This document shows positions 56,201-64,000 of a DNA stretch of 64,000 nt, piece after piece. Position numbers and translations under genes: made by a program. Source of the stretch: Pseudoalteromonas sp. H105 (GTDB taxonomy: Bacteria; Pseudomonadota; Gammaproteobacteria; Enterobacterales; Alteromonadaceae); contig NZ_LOFH01000008.1 of the NCBI RefSeq assembly GCF_001469215.1, forward strand, positions 124,001 to 188,000, in the 5' to 3' direction. Each line of letters begins with the position of its first letter. Positions within the stretch are counted from its first letter, which is position 1. The notes below the pieces were generated by a model. It saw nothing but the letters and a program-made list of their open reading frames with translations. It did not search any database and had not been told where the DNA came from.

Positions 56201-57347
56201 GCTTGCAACTGATGGCAGTGGCGACAAGTTAGATTCTCTAGCACCAGGTCAAAAAGCTGTTGTAGAATCTATGGGTGCATTCGCACTAACTTCACCTGCT
56301 GGAACGCAAGTTTATCTAACTGCGCCACGTGATATCGCCGATGCTCCTAAGGTTCCAGCTTTAGTAATCGCTGACTTTGCAATTGACGAGTCATTATTTA
56401 ATGGTCTAACCGTTGGTTCAATTGAGTTTGAAGATGAGACTGGTTTAGATATTGCTTACTTTGAAACGTTGAGCATGTCAGCTCCTGGCTTAATGGTTGA
56501 TGCTGAAACGGGTGATATTATAGTTGAAGATACAGACTTAATTGACTCAGAAGCAGGCTTAACAGAAATCATGATCACTGTTAAAGCGGTTGATGTAATT
56601 GGTACTGAATCAGCGCCAGCGACATTCACTGTCACAATTAACAACGTGCCAGATGAAGCGCCTGTTATCACATCAGGACAACATTTCAGCGTAATCGAAT
56701 CAGCTGAAGAAGGCACTGTGATTGGTCAACTTGACTTTGAGCTGTTTGAAAGTGCAGCGACGATGATGAGCTCTGCAAGTGTATCTGGTACAGATGCGAT
56801 TTCAGTAAATGAGCTAGGCGAACTAGTCGTAACTGGTAGTTTAAATCACTATGCAACACCGACGATGGAAATGGAAATCACGATTACAGATGATACTGGT
56901 TTAGAGTCTGAAGCAGTCCCAGTTATGTTGAACGTTGAAATTGATCCAATGTCTCACGCACCAATGATTGAGATGAACCAACGTTTCAGAATCGACGAAA
57001 ACGTTGCACTTGGTACAACGATTGGCATGCTTGATTTCTCTGACCCAGATGCTGATGTTTCTCCAGTTGAAAGCTTCATTGTTTCTGGTAGCTACCTAGT
57101 GTCAGTTAATCCAGACGGTACAATCGTAACTGCTGGTGAAATTGATTATGAATTTGACCGCGAAATTATCTTCAGCGTTCAAGCTGTAGATAGCAAGGGT
57201 TATGTATCTAAAGCTGTTAGTGTTGAAATTGGCGTAAATAACTTACGTGCAAATGATGACGATGACAATGATGATTCAGGTTCATTAGCTTGGTTAACGC
57301 TACTTGCTGCACCATTTGCGTTTATGCGTCGTCGTAAACAAAAATAA
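53292..57347 (+). CDS. Large secreted subtilisin-like S8 protease with PA domain and GlyGly-CTERM tail
   Basis: 1351 residues: signal peptide (about 1-26), I9 prodomain (FLVVLKATTAADM to DPRVDRVLPMFD), S8 catalytic domain with Asp in VAVLDTGIDYTH, His in TSHGTSVSH, Ser in GTSFSGPITAG, and an inserted PA domain (GKAVLIDRGACAFTQK). Then come Fn3-like and cadherin-like domains, including VIESAEEGTVIGQLDF and IDENVALGTTIGMLDF, and a C-terminal D-rich stretch, SGSLAWLTLL helix and RRRK. GGGG lies before the ATG. Extracellular proteolysis for nutrition. Its tail parallels that of the nuclease at 18811. The rhombosortase itself is not in the window. Confidence 0.94.
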   Translation: MSKNLIKRTAVATAVTSVLIAGAANANSINQSALKHQGYTPISQADVADKKEPTSFLVVLKATTAADMMEQGTYSVSSARASYDNVQTLQSQVKDKLFSLDSNVRILGETKILAPTLIIQASPGALEKIKNDPRVDRVLPMFDYDLHVAATADYIKATPVVNGGMYTGSTQKVAVLDTGIDYTHAIFGGAGTVEAYDEAQADPTMVTWPQGQVMGGYDFMRDDADPIENDPENPTDEDSPTSHGTSVSHSVTGIAPNVELYVYSVCGGGCPSAAQSAALEAAMDPNGDGDTSDRVDVINMSLGGEFGDTWVGGGTQYLIQQAVEAGVNVVISAGNDGDNPFRIGGPSTTPNALSVGAMTHPANDVGVASGSVAGTETVIQPSNFGPQTAFAMTEADAEVIYPEANQNGCEAFADEIDFTGKAVLIDRGACAFTQKVLNAQARGAAFVFIANNNDDGTPAPMGGFDADVTIRNVGINFAAGAAMKAQLEAGNAATYSIMVERRVTAGAVASFSSRGPSMDGLLKPEITAPGTDIMVAATGTQDGLAPATGTSFSGPITAGAVALVREAHPTRSALEIKATIMNAADLNVTVDPLTINPDSPLAPISLIGAGLVDVEKAVNLPVAAWVVDDEYQTAQAALSFGLERMTEMSSFTKTVTLKNFSDEDKTYDLRIEERFMNDADSGAVSFDIPRSVTVAANEETTFEVTMTVDPTMLHDWTLENPFSADDLAARSPSLTMAEFDGALVFDDTSTTDTDHDLHVVYHALPKAGAELEFAFEDVDGVTELVVENVGAVDVSPIAEQVVANSPQNDEADFDILSTTFAAYASENCDSGVFITSSIQLRDEITHMRQVGVRMNLDTDNDGVYDHFMMNLNDVGRSAAIPGRSRTLIGSIDADGNDGWMWGTPMFHEAGESTVTFSGCSELMGLNADMLGGQINIQASVGYPSYQAGVYFETDSAVGSTTFTGNPTVSMLATDGSGDKLDSLAPGQKAVVESMGAFALTSPAGTQVYLTAPRDIADAPKVPALVIADFAIDESLFNGLTVGSIEFEDETGLDIAYFETLSMSAPGLMVDAETGDIIVEDTDLIDSEAGLTEIMITVKAVDVIGTESAPATFTVTINNVPDEAPVITSGQHFSVIESAEEGTVIGQLDFELFESAATMMSSASVSGTDAISVNELGELVVTGSLNHYATPTMEMEITITDDTGLESEAVPVMLNVEIDPMSHAPMIEMNQRFRIDENVALGTTIGMLDFSDPDADVSPVESFIVSGSYLVSVNPDGTIVTAGEIDYEFDREIIFSVQAVDSKGYVSKAVSVEIGVNNLRANDDDDNDDSGSLAWLTLLAAPFAFMRRRKQK

Positions 57348-57373
57348 TTGCAGACTAGTAAATTAGTTATGTT

Positions 57374-57400
57374 TTAAAAGGGAGCTTCGGCTCCCTTTTT
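57374..57400 (+). terminator. Terminator of the S8 protease gene
   Basis: AAAAGGGAGC-TTCG-GCTCCCTTTT, a ten-base stem with a stable UUCG loop, followed by T residues. Confidence 0.94.
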
Positions 57401-57487
57401 ACATTGCTTTACAAACATATATAGGTAAGTAAGCAAGATTTATATATATTAGCCATGGTGGAAAAATAACAACATTTAGGGAAACTC

Positions 57488-59683
57488 ATGAAACCAACCC
57501 ATTCTTTTGCAATTGCCGCACTTTCCATGGCGATCTTAACGGCGTGTGGTAAAGCGCCTGAACATAATACGCAATCAGTTGATGAGACCACTCAGCAAGC
57601 ATCAACATATGCAGATGACGCTGCAAACATTTCTGCGCCTGAGGCAAATAAAATCCCCTTTGAAATGACGATTCATGGCGATACACGCATCGATAACTAT
57701 TACTGGATGCGTGATGATGAGCGAAAAGATCCTGCAGTGATAGCGCATCTTAATGCTGAAAATGCTTACACTGATCATCAACTTGCTCATACTGTACAAC
57801 TTCAAGCAACGTTGTTCGATGAGCTAAAAGGGCGTATTCAAAAAGACGATGACTCAGTGCCGACAAAGAACGGAAGCTATTACTACTCCTCGCAAACACG
57901 GGGTGATAATGAATATCCGACTTACGTGCGTGCTAAAGATGCAAAGGGCACTGATCAAGAAGTCATCTTGGATGTTAATGAATTAGCGCAAGGCCATGAT
58001 TACTTTGCTGCTACAGGTTTAACCGTGAGTCCAAATGGTAACTTGCTTGCTTATGGGGAAGACACGGTAAGCCGCCGCATATACACCATTTTAGTCAAAG
58101 ATTTAACCACCGGTGAGCTACTAAAAGATAAGCTAGAAGGGACTAACGGGGATGTAGTCTGGGCGAACGATAATAAAACGTTTTATTACATTAAAAAAGA
58201 CTTACAGACATTGTTAGGTTACCAAGTTTATCGTCATACGCTTGGTACGCCGCAATCGCAAGATGAGCTGGTATACGAAGAGACAAACACAAGTTACTAC
58301 ACCAGCCTTGGTAAAAGCAAAGACGAGCAAGAAATCTATATTTGGCATGGGAGCACCAGTGCGTCTGGCGTCTCAGTGATCGATGCAAATAACGTAAAAG
58401 CGCAGCCAAAGCGATTGATTGAGCGTGAAGAAAACCTTGAATACGACATTGCCAAGCATGGTGATTGGTATTACATAGTAACAAACCTTAATGCAGTGAA
58501 CTTTCAATTAATGAAAGTCCAAAAAGACAAGGCGTACGACAAAGCGAATTGGCAAACAGTGATTGCTGCGCGTGATGACATTAAGCTTGAAGGTATTGAT
58601 TTATTCGCCAACCACCTTGTGTATAAAGAACGTGAAATGGGGCAATCTCGTTTAACTGTTCGTAATTTAACGTCTGGCGATGAACAAACTCTGGGCTTTA
58701 ACGATAGCAGTTATATGATTCATGCTTACGGTAATAATGAACTAGATAACCCTAGTTTACGTGTCTACTATGCAAGCATGACTACGCCGGGCACCTCGTA
58801 TGATATTGATTTGAATACTACTGAGAAAACCTTGTTGAAGCAACAAGCCGTGGTAGGGGACTTTAATGCGGATAACTACGCCTCTGAGCGCTTATTTATT
58901 ACGGCTCGCGATGGTGTCGACGTTCCTGTCAGCTTAGTTTACCGTAAAGACAAGTTTAAAAAAGATGGCACAAATCCATTGTTGCAATACGCGTATGGCT
59001 CATATGGTGCAACGATGGATCCGCGCTTCTCAAGTTCGCGTTTAAGTTTACTTGATCGTGGTTTTGTCTTTGCTATTGCGCACATTCGTGGTTCGCAAAT
59101 GTTGGGGCGCCCTTGGTATGAAGATGGGAAGTTACTGAATAAAAAGAACACATTTAATGACTTTGTTGATGTCACTAAAGGGTTAGTATCACAGCAATAT
59201 GGTGACGAAAGTAAAATATTTGCTATGGGTGGCAGTGCAGGTGGCTTGCTAATGGGGGCGGTGGCAAACCAAGCGCCTGAACTGTATCAAGGTATGGTGG
59301 CAGCGGTACCGTTTGTCGACGTTGTGACAACGATGCTTGATGCCAGCCTTCCACTGACTACGAACGAGTATGGTGAATGGGGTAACCCTAACGAGAAAGT
59401 GTATTATGACTATATGTTGTCTTACTCACCGTATGATCAGGTTAACAAACAAGCGTACCCCAATATGCTTGTAACCACAGGCTTACATGACTCGCAGGTG
59501 CAGTACTTCGAACCTGCTAAGTGGGTTGCTAAGCTACGTGAGTATAAAACTGACAATAATAAACTGTTATTCAAAATTGATATGGAAGCAGGGCATGGCG
59601 GGGCATCGGGGCGTTTTAAGAGCCTACAAGACACCGCGTTTAATTATGCATTTATACTCGACTTAGCGGGTATTAAACAATAG
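57488..59683 (+). CDS. ptrB: Oligopeptidase B-like S9 peptidase with lipoprotein signal
   Basis: 731 residues: lipoprotein signal with lipobox LTAC (about Cys20), beta-propeller region and C-terminal alpha/beta hydrolase domain. Catalytic Ser in GGSAGG, His in EAGHGG, Asp in the preceding DSQV region. The opening NKIPFEMTIHGDTRIDNYYWMRDD matches oligopeptidase B, which cuts after Lys/Arg in small peptides. E. coli PtrB is cytoplasmic; this one is predicted to be membrane anchored and periplasmic or surface exposed. Confidence 0.9.
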   Translation: MKPTHSFAIAALSMAILTACGKAPEHNTQSVDETTQQASTYADDAANISAPEANKIPFEMTIHGDTRIDNYYWMRDDERKDPAVIAHLNAENAYTDHQLAHTVQLQATLFDELKGRIQKDDDSVPTKNGSYYYSSQTRGDNEYPTYVRAKDAKGTDQEVILDVNELAQGHDYFAATGLTVSPNGNLLAYGEDTVSRRIYTILVKDLTTGELLKDKLEGTNGDVVWANDNKTFYYIKKDLQTLLGYQVYRHTLGTPQSQDELVYEETNTSYYTSLGKSKDEQEIYIWHGSTSASGVSVIDANNVKAQPKRLIEREENLEYDIAKHGDWYYIVTNLNAVNFQLMKVQKDKAYDKANWQTVIAARDDIKLEGIDLFANHLVYKEREMGQSRLTVRNLTSGDEQTLGFNDSSYMIHAYGNNELDNPSLRVYYASMTTPGTSYDIDLNTTEKTLLKQQAVVGDFNADNYASERLFITARDGVDVPVSLVYRKDKFKKDGTNPLLQYAYGSYGATMDPRFSSSRLSLLDRGFVFAIAHIRGSQMLGRPWYEDGKLLNKKNTFNDFVDVTKGLVSQQYGDESKIFAMGGSAGGLLMGAVANQAPELYQGMVAAVPFVDVVTTMLDASLPLTTNEYGEWGNPNEKVYYDYMLSYSPYDQVNKQAYPNMLVTTGLHDSQVQYFEPAKWVAKLREYKTDNNKLLFKIDMEAGHGGASGRFKSLQDTAFNYAFILDLAGIKQ

Positions 59684-59700
59684 TCAACACTGTTATCAAT

Positions 59701-59732
59701 CAAGGCGTGATTTGAATCACGCCTTGATTTTT
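59701..59732. terminator. Bidirectional terminator between oligopeptidase and kinase genes
   Basis: CAAGGCGTGA/TCACGCCTTG stem with a TTTGAA loop and a T tract on the plus strand. The kinase gene's last codons lie inside the right arm. Confidence 0.9.
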
Positions 59733-61210
59733 TGCGTTAAGTTAAACCTAAACTGTGTGCCCTTTCCGATTTCACTATGTACATTAATTTCACTGTTCAT
59801 TAGCTTGAGTAATCCTTTACAGATTGCTAACCCTAAACCGCCTTGCTGGCGGCCTGCTTTGTTAGCATTACTGGCTTGATAATGAGGTTCGAAAATAGCG
59901 GTCAGTTCCTCTTTGTTAATCCCTATTCCCGTATCGCTTACATCGACATACAATTGTTCAGTATGCGTTTTAGTTACACGTATATTAATGCTGTCACCAT
60001 GATTTGTATGGCGTATAGCATTATCAATTAAATTGCTGAGTACCCGTTCAAGCTTTGCAATATCGGCAACGACAGTAAAATCACAAATTGCCGGTTCTAC
60101 TCCTAAATTGATCCCTTTATTTTGAGCGGCTAGGCTAAACTTGGCGATGCAGTCATAAATCAGCTCACCTAAATTAAATGTTTCGGTTTTAATTGTTATT
60201 TGCCCATTTTCAAGGTTTGCTAATTCAAAAATTTGCTCAATTAAGCGCTTTAGTTGGTGGCAATTATTATTTGAAACAGCTAAATAATGTTGCTGCTCTT
60301 GGTTGGATAAATGCCGTGCAGGACTTGTTAATACCTCTAAAAAGCCTTGTAAAGACGCAAGGGGGGTTCGTAAATCGTGAGATAAATGAGTCAGTAACTC
60401 TCGTCGGCGTAAGTCACTTTGTTGTAAGGCTTTAAATTGTTCGTCGATACGATTTAACATCGCTTGTATACCTCGGCTTAAATGACCAATTTCATTATTT
60501 TTATTGCTATAGACTGGTAATTTAAAATCAGTTAACTGATAGTTTGCCGCTTCAATTTGGCTTATATCATTCGCTAAGCGCTTAATGGGGGAAGTAAAAA
60601 ACTTAAACAGTAACAACATGGCAATAAACAAAAATAACAGTGCTGCTATAAGCCATAACCCTTTAACGTACAGACTGTCATTGGCTTGGATTCGACTTAA
60701 TGTGGTGTCATAAGCTTCACCCCCAATAATGATGTACATGTAGCCTTGTAGGGTTTCTTGATTATACACCGCGACGGCTGAAAATATTTTTTGTTTATTT
60801 TGATCTCGTGGGTCATCGCCATACAGCGGTGTTAATGTTGGATCCTTGATTAACCGCTTTAAAGGAGATAGGTTGATATGTGTGCGTTTAACTTTACCTG
60901 CTTGTGCAGAGTAAGTCAGTATTTTCCCGTCTGGATCAACAAAGTAAAATTCAAACGCAGGGCCCAACAGCATCAAAGTATGGAAGAGATTTTCAAGCGC
61001 TTTATAGTCATAAACTCCCTTTTTAATTAATGGGTTATCTTGCACTAAGTGCTCGGCCAAATTTAAGTGTAAGTTTTGCTCCGCATGGTGTTGTGAGCTA
61101 TGTTCTAGCTGTTTGCTCCAGTTATAAACGAGTGCACAAATGAAACAAAAGATAACCACCAAAGACCAGGCTAATTTTTGATATAAAGATAAGTTAAAAG
61201 TGGCTTTCAT
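59717..61210 (-). CDS. Sensor histidine kinase of the spondin operon
   Basis: 497 residues: membrane helix (about 11-28), periplasmic sensor domain (about 30-185), second helix (about 190-210), HAMP, HisKA with H in LTHLSHDLRTP, and HATPase with N box NLIDNAIRHTN, G boxes DTGIGI and GGLGLAI. It would phosphorylate the OmpR-type regulator encoded 3 bp upstream. The ligand is unknown. Confidence 0.94.
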   Translation of the reverse strand: MKATFNLSLYQKLAWSLVVIFCFICALVYNWSKQLEHSSQHHAEQNLHLNLAEHLVQDNPLIKKGVYDYKALENLFHTLMLLGPAFEFYFVDPDGKILTYSAQAGKVKRTHINLSPLKRLIKDPTLTPLYGDDPRDQNKQKIFSAVAVYNQETLQGYMYIIIGGEAYDTTLSRIQANDSLYVKGLWLIAALLFLFIAMLLLFKFFTSPIKRLANDISQIEAANYQLTDFKLPVYSNKNNEIGHLSRGIQAMLNRIDEQFKALQQSDLRRRELLTHLSHDLRTPLASLQGFLEVLTSPARHLSNQEQQHYLAVSNNNCHQLKRLIEQIFELANLENGQITIKTETFNLGELIYDCIAKFSLAAQNKGINLGVEPAICDFTVVADIAKLERVLSNLIDNAIRHTNHGDSINIRVTKTHTEQLYVDVSDTGIGINKEELTAIFEPHYQASNANKAGRQQGGLGLAICKGLLKLMNSEINVHSEIGKGTQFRFNLTQKIKA

Positions 61211-61213
61211 ATT

Positions 61214-61942
61214 TTAATTACTCAATTGGCTGGGGTTTAGTTTATAGCCAACCCCCCACACGGTTTCGATAAAAGGCGCTTGGTGGTGTTGCTCTAATTT
61301 TGATCGCAGCCGATTTATGTGTGAATTGACGGTGTGCTCATAACCGCTGTGTTGATAACCCCACACTTTATCAAGTAGCTGTTGGCGGCTGAATACATGG
61401 TTGGGATGGCTGGCAAAGTAAGCGAGTAGGTCAAATTCGGTTGCAGTGAGGTTGATGGCTTGTTTCGCTAAAAATGCTTGGTGACTAGCAAACTCGATGA
61501 GAAGAGAACCCAGCTGAATGTTTCTTTCACAGCTAAAATCATGTTCGTTATTTATACTTGCCGCTAGCAATTGGGCTCTGTGACGTAACTGGGTTTTAAT
61601 TCTAGCTTGTAGTTCACGAGCAAAAAAAGGCTTACAAATATAGTCGTCAGCGCCCATTTCAAGGCCTATCACTCTATCCATATCAGAACTTAGCGCGGTG
61701 AGTAAGATAACTGCAACCGTTGGATAATGCTCTTTAACCTTTCTACATAAGCTTAAGCCATCCATTCTCGGCAAGTTAATATCGAGAAGTAATAACCCAT
61801 ATGATTGAGAAGCCATTTTTTTTAGTGCAGCTTCTGCGCTATCAGTGTGATCTATGTGAAGATTTAGTGGCTCAAGCTGCGTAGTTATGAGCTGTCTAAT
61901 TGCTCTATCATCTTCTATTATAAGTACTTTTTCATGTTGCAT
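61214..61942 (-). CDS. OmpR-type response regulator of the spondin operon
   Basis: 242 residues: receiver with acidic pair IIEDDRAI, phospho-acceptor Asp in LLLDINLPRMDG, Lys in DDYICKPF, and a winged helix at the C-terminus (LTATEFDLLAYFASHP, FSRQQLLDKVWGY, HTVNSHINRLRSK). It is directly followed by the kinase and preceded by two spondin-domain genes. The 11-bp direct repeats upstream of the operon are its likely target, giving autoregulation. Confidence 0.94.
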   Translation of the reverse strand: MQHEKVLIIEDDRAIRQLITTQLEPLNLHIDHTDSAEAALKKMASQSYGLLLLDINLPRMDGLSLCRKVKEHYPTVAVILLTALSSDMDRVIGLEMGADDYICKPFFARELQARIKTQLRHRAQLLAASINNEHDFSCERNIQLGSLLIEFASHQAFLAKQAINLTATEFDLLAYFASHPNHVFSRQQLLDKVWGYQHSGYEHTVNSHINRLRSKLEQHHQAPFIETVWGVGYKLNPSQLSN

Positions 61943-61990
61943 ACAGTCACCTTATGGGAGGGCGCATCCATGCACCCTGTTACCAAAAAA

Positions 61991-62692
61991 TTACTGTGTC
62001 CGCGTAATGACCACTTTAGCGAGTGGGTTATCAAACTTATGCTCGCTATTTAATACCGAGCGCGTTAGACCATCGTGTTGGCTTACCACGCCAGGGTGCA
62101 TTGCAACGACATTCACGTCATCTCTGGCTTCATTAAAGCCTTCTCCGCCGTCAGCAGGACCAGGAATCGTGCCTGATGATTCAGAGTTACTCTCTGTTCC
62201 TGCATCATAAGCGAGTGTGAAGTGCGTTAATGTTTCGTTTACAGCTAACGAGGACACATCCATAGCATTAAGACCGGTAAAACCATCATTTGTATTCACC
62301 ATCATTGTGCTAAGTGATAACTTTAATGATTCTAAACTATCCGTTGTGAGGGTTAATGTTGTCTGCGCGCCCGGTGCAACAGGGGCTTCGCTTGATATAT
62401 TGGCAATCGCTGAACCAAATTGTAATAGCACACTGTTGTCACCCCCTTCAGCCATTCTTTCTAAGGCTGTTGTCGCGGGTTCGCCAATTTTCCAAAGTGA
62501 TCCTTCGGTGTGAGCAATGACTGCGATGGGAGAAAAGGGTTGCCCAGCCGTTAGATTACTCACTTCTACGGTAAACGTATAACTGATTGGTTCGGGGAGC
62601 GGCGTACTTTCATCATTATCATTAGAATCGCTACAAGCGGCTAAAGTACCCGCAAGAGCAATCATTATTAAGTGTCGATTAAAGGCTAACAT
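61991..62692 (-). CDS. Spondin-domain lipoprotein
   Basis: 233 residues with a lipoprotein signal (LAAC). The mature domain resembles Spond_N: YTFTVEVSNLTAGQPFSPI near the start, PATTALERMAEGGD, TNDGFTGL, AYDAGTESN and MHPGVVSQHDG. An envelope-anchored protein, function unknown in bacteria. It has a paralogue encoded upstream, about 10 bp away. Confidence 0.88.
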   Translation of the reverse strand: MLAFNRHLIMIALAGTLAACSDSNDNDESTPLPEPISYTFTVEVSNLTAGQPFSPIAVIAHTEGSLWKIGEPATTALERMAEGGDNSVLLQFGSAIANISSEAPVAPGAQTTLTLTTDSLESLKLSLSTMMVNTNDGFTGLNAMDVSSLAVNETLTHFTLAYDAGTESNSESSGTIPGPADGGEGFNEARDDVNVVAMHPGVVSQHDGLTRSVLNSEHKFDNPLAKVVITRTQ

Positions 62693-62702
62693 AGCACTGC
62701 TC

Positions 62703-63404
62703 CTACTTAACTGTAATGGTTAGTTTTGCTACTGGGTTTAACCATCTATGTACGGTATTACTTAAATCACTTGCTCCTGCCGCTAAATCGTCATCGCCAA
62801 GGTTACCTGGGTGGATGTGTACCATGGTATTGCTCTGCGAGCTTGATAAACCACTGCCGCCATTACCTGCGTTGCCTCCAGGGGCCGCAGGGATACCTGG
62901 CGTACCCGGCGCACCAGAACCTTCAACAACAAGCTCATCGTTGGCTTCAGTGCCTGCGTCATAGGCATTTAAGTAGACCGAATAGGTGCCAGCTTCTGTA
63001 GGTATTTTCCAGCTATCTAGGCCAACGAAACCATCATTGGTGGGTAACAACATGGCTGCGATTGATAGGTATTCATTTGCGTCTGTTGACATGAGGGTCG
63101 TCATTGTTGACGTGCTAGGCGCTAAAAGCCCCTCAGCAGGGTTGGCAACGACATCACTGCCTGCTGCGTCTGCCTGTGCTATTAAGGGGGTTAAGTTACC
63201 ACCTTCAGCCATCGTCTGTAGTGCCGTCGTTGCAGGCATTGCGACTTCAAATAAGTGCTCGTCGCTATTATGTGCGGTGATTAAAATGGGTGTAAAGTGT
63301 AACCCTTGTGTAAGATTGGTCAGTTTTAATTCAAGTTCTGCAGCGGAAAGTGATTGACTAGCAAGCGCAGTAACCACTGCAAGAGTGAAGGTTGAGGCTT
63401 TCAT
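62703..63404 (-). CDS. Secreted spondin-domain protein
   Basis: 233 residues with a cleaved signal peptide (ending LSAAE). Spond_N features match those of the downstream paralogue: LTNLTQGLHFTPI, PATTALQTMAEGGN, TNDGFVGLD, AYDAGTEAND, VHIHPGNLGDDD. A collagen-like Gly/Pro/Ala stretch (about 163-185) interrupts the domain. AGGAATATAC precedes the ATG. It opens the operon spondin-spondin-regulator-kinase. Confidence 0.88.
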   Translation of the reverse strand: MKASTFTLAVVTALASQSLSAAELELKLTNLTQGLHFTPILITAHNSDEHLFEVAMPATTALQTMAEGGNLTPLIAQADAAGSDVVANPAEGLLAPSTSTMTTLMSTDANEYLSIAAMLLPTNDGFVGLDSWKIPTEAGTYSVYLNAYDAGTEANDELVVEGSGAPGTPGIPAAPGGNAGNGGSGLSSSQSNTMVHIHPGNLGDDDLAAGASDLSNTVHRWLNPVAKLTITVK

Positions 63405-63456
63405 TGTATATTCCTGTTATTGATGAGTCAGGGTTAGTATCAAATAGCAACATCAT

Positions 63457-63489
63457 GAAAGCCTCACAAAGTTATCACTTTTTTATCAC
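63457..63489 (-). promoter_or_regulatory. Three 11-bp direct repeats, candidate OmpR-type operator
   Basis: On the minus strand: GTGATAAAAAA, GTGATAACTTT, GTGAGGCTTTC. The repeats are contiguous with an 11-bp period, 53-85 bp upstream of the first spondin ATG. OmpR/PhoB regulators bind such direct repeats on one DNA face. Confidence 0.6.
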
Positions 63490-63493
63490 AAGG

Positions 63494-64000
63494 CTACCAC
63501 CTGACTTTTTGCAGCGAATTGGGGTCTTCACCAATGAGTGTTTTTACGACTTGGTTATTTTCATCTAACAGGATTAGGCGGGGAACTCCTTTGTTAGCAT
63601 ACTGGTTGTATATAGCACGATCCGGGTCAGCAATCAGTGAGTAGCTGATATTATATGCTTGCTGAAATTGCAAAAGTGATTGCGTGTTCTCCTCGCGTCC
63701 AATGGCGATAATTTGTAATTGTGAATCTTGGCTCAGTGAGGACTGTTGGAGTTGTTTTATTAGGCGTTGTGAGTCTGAACACCAAGTCGCAAACAGTATC
63801 ACTAGCTTCTTTTTTTTACCCAGACTAACGTCGTTATTATAAATATCGATAAAATGGGCGTGTGAGAAGAGGTCGCCTGTTTTTATATAGGTTTCATAGC
63901 CTACAGGCGCATTTAGAGCGGATTGTGTCGCTTGTGTGTTAGCAATTTGTGAGCATGCCGCTAGCCCAAGCAGTGAAGTACACATAAGAGCGACGCGAAA
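63494..64000 (-). CDS. Redoxin/thioredoxin-like lipoprotein (5' end cut by window edge)
   Basis: The frame stays open to base 64000 (FRVALMCTSLLGLAACSQ), so the true start probably lies outside the window; the LAAC lipobox marks a lipoprotein. The thioredoxin-like domain shows FATWCSDSQRL, with one Cys and no CxxC pair, VPRLILLD with the cis-Pro, and LLQFQQAYNISYSLIAD. It may be a peroxiredoxin- or AhpC-like envelope protein. It is about 90 bp upstream of the spondin operon on the same strand. Confidence 0.82.
   Translation of the reverse strand, partial: FRVALMCTSLLGLAACSQIANTQATQSALNAPVGYETYIKTGDLFSHAHFIDIYNNDVSLGKKKKLVILFATWCSDSQRLIKQLQQSSLSQDSQLQIIAIGREENTQSLLQFQQAYNISYSLIADPDRAIYNQYANKGVPRLILLDENNQVVKTLIGEDPNSLQKVRW

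Overview
The window reads as ordinary chromosome from a marine gammaproteobacterium, most likely Pseudoalteromonas or a close relative in the Alteromonadales. The support is the ubiE-ubiJ-ubiB-tatA-tatB-tatC order, a stand-alone second EF-G, exoenzymes ending in GlyGly-CTERM tails, the TonB receptors and DUF families seen, and an AT-leaning base composition. Genes are densely packed. I see no insertion sequence, prophage, integron or CRISPR array.

Layout. 1-7.2 kb: a minus-strand export unit (HlyD adaptor, ABC ATPase, FtsX/MacB-like permease) followed by an NtrC-type sigma-54 activator cut by the window edge. A secreted beta-lactamase-fold hydrolase with TPRs lies beside it. The two transcription units have nearly identical sigma-54 promoters, each with the same inverted repeat about 59 bp upstream, so they look like one regulon. 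7.3-15.3 kb: a 3-hydroxybutyrate cluster with a LuxR-type response regulator, a TonB receptor, a GntP-type permease, an exported MetX-like hydrolase, 3-hydroxybutyrate dehydrogenase and both subunits of a 3-oxoacid CoA-transferase. 15.8-18.7 kb: fusA2 and a small membrane protein. 18.8-21.5 kb: an ExeM-like extracellular nuclease. 21.7-30.3 kb: one long minus-strand block, ubiE-ubiJ-ubiB-tatA-tatB-tatC-hypothetical-tatD-GGDEF-hemB. 30.4-33.5 kb: a GGDEF protein with a degenerate signature and a DUF885 lipoprotein.

33.6-40.2 kb: methionine salvage (mtnK, mtnA, mtnB-mtnC-mtnD plus a GGCT-like gene, an mtnE-type aminotransferase and an omega-amidase). MetJ-like tandem boxes sit in both divergent promoter regions. 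40.2-40.9 kb: two tRNA-Ser genes, their terminator, and beyond it two tandem 174-bp repeats that each carry a 32-codon reading frame. This is reminiscent of the rtT repeats at E. coli tyrT.

41-53 kb: scattered housekeeping and accessory genes: a small basic protein, a lipid kinase, an EamA transporter with a divergent MocR regulator, a YggN-like protein, glutathione peroxidase, LysR with YqhD-like ADH, AzlCD with AraC, cytochrome b561, cytochrome c' and DUF2721. 53.3-59.7 kb: a large S8 protease whose C-terminal tail resembles that of the ExeM nuclease, and a lipoprotein form of oligopeptidase B. 59.7-64 kb: an operon of two spondin-domain proteins with their own OmpR-type response regulator and histidine kinase, preceded by three 11-bp direct repeats, and an edge-truncated redoxin lipoprotein.

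The strongest items for follow-up are the twin sigma-54/UAS promoters, the tRNA-Ser-linked 174-bp repeats, the hydroxybutyrate cluster with its exported MetX-like enzyme and twin operators, the MetJ-like boxes on methionine salvage, and the spondin two-component operon. All function calls rest on motif recognition by eye; no search was run.
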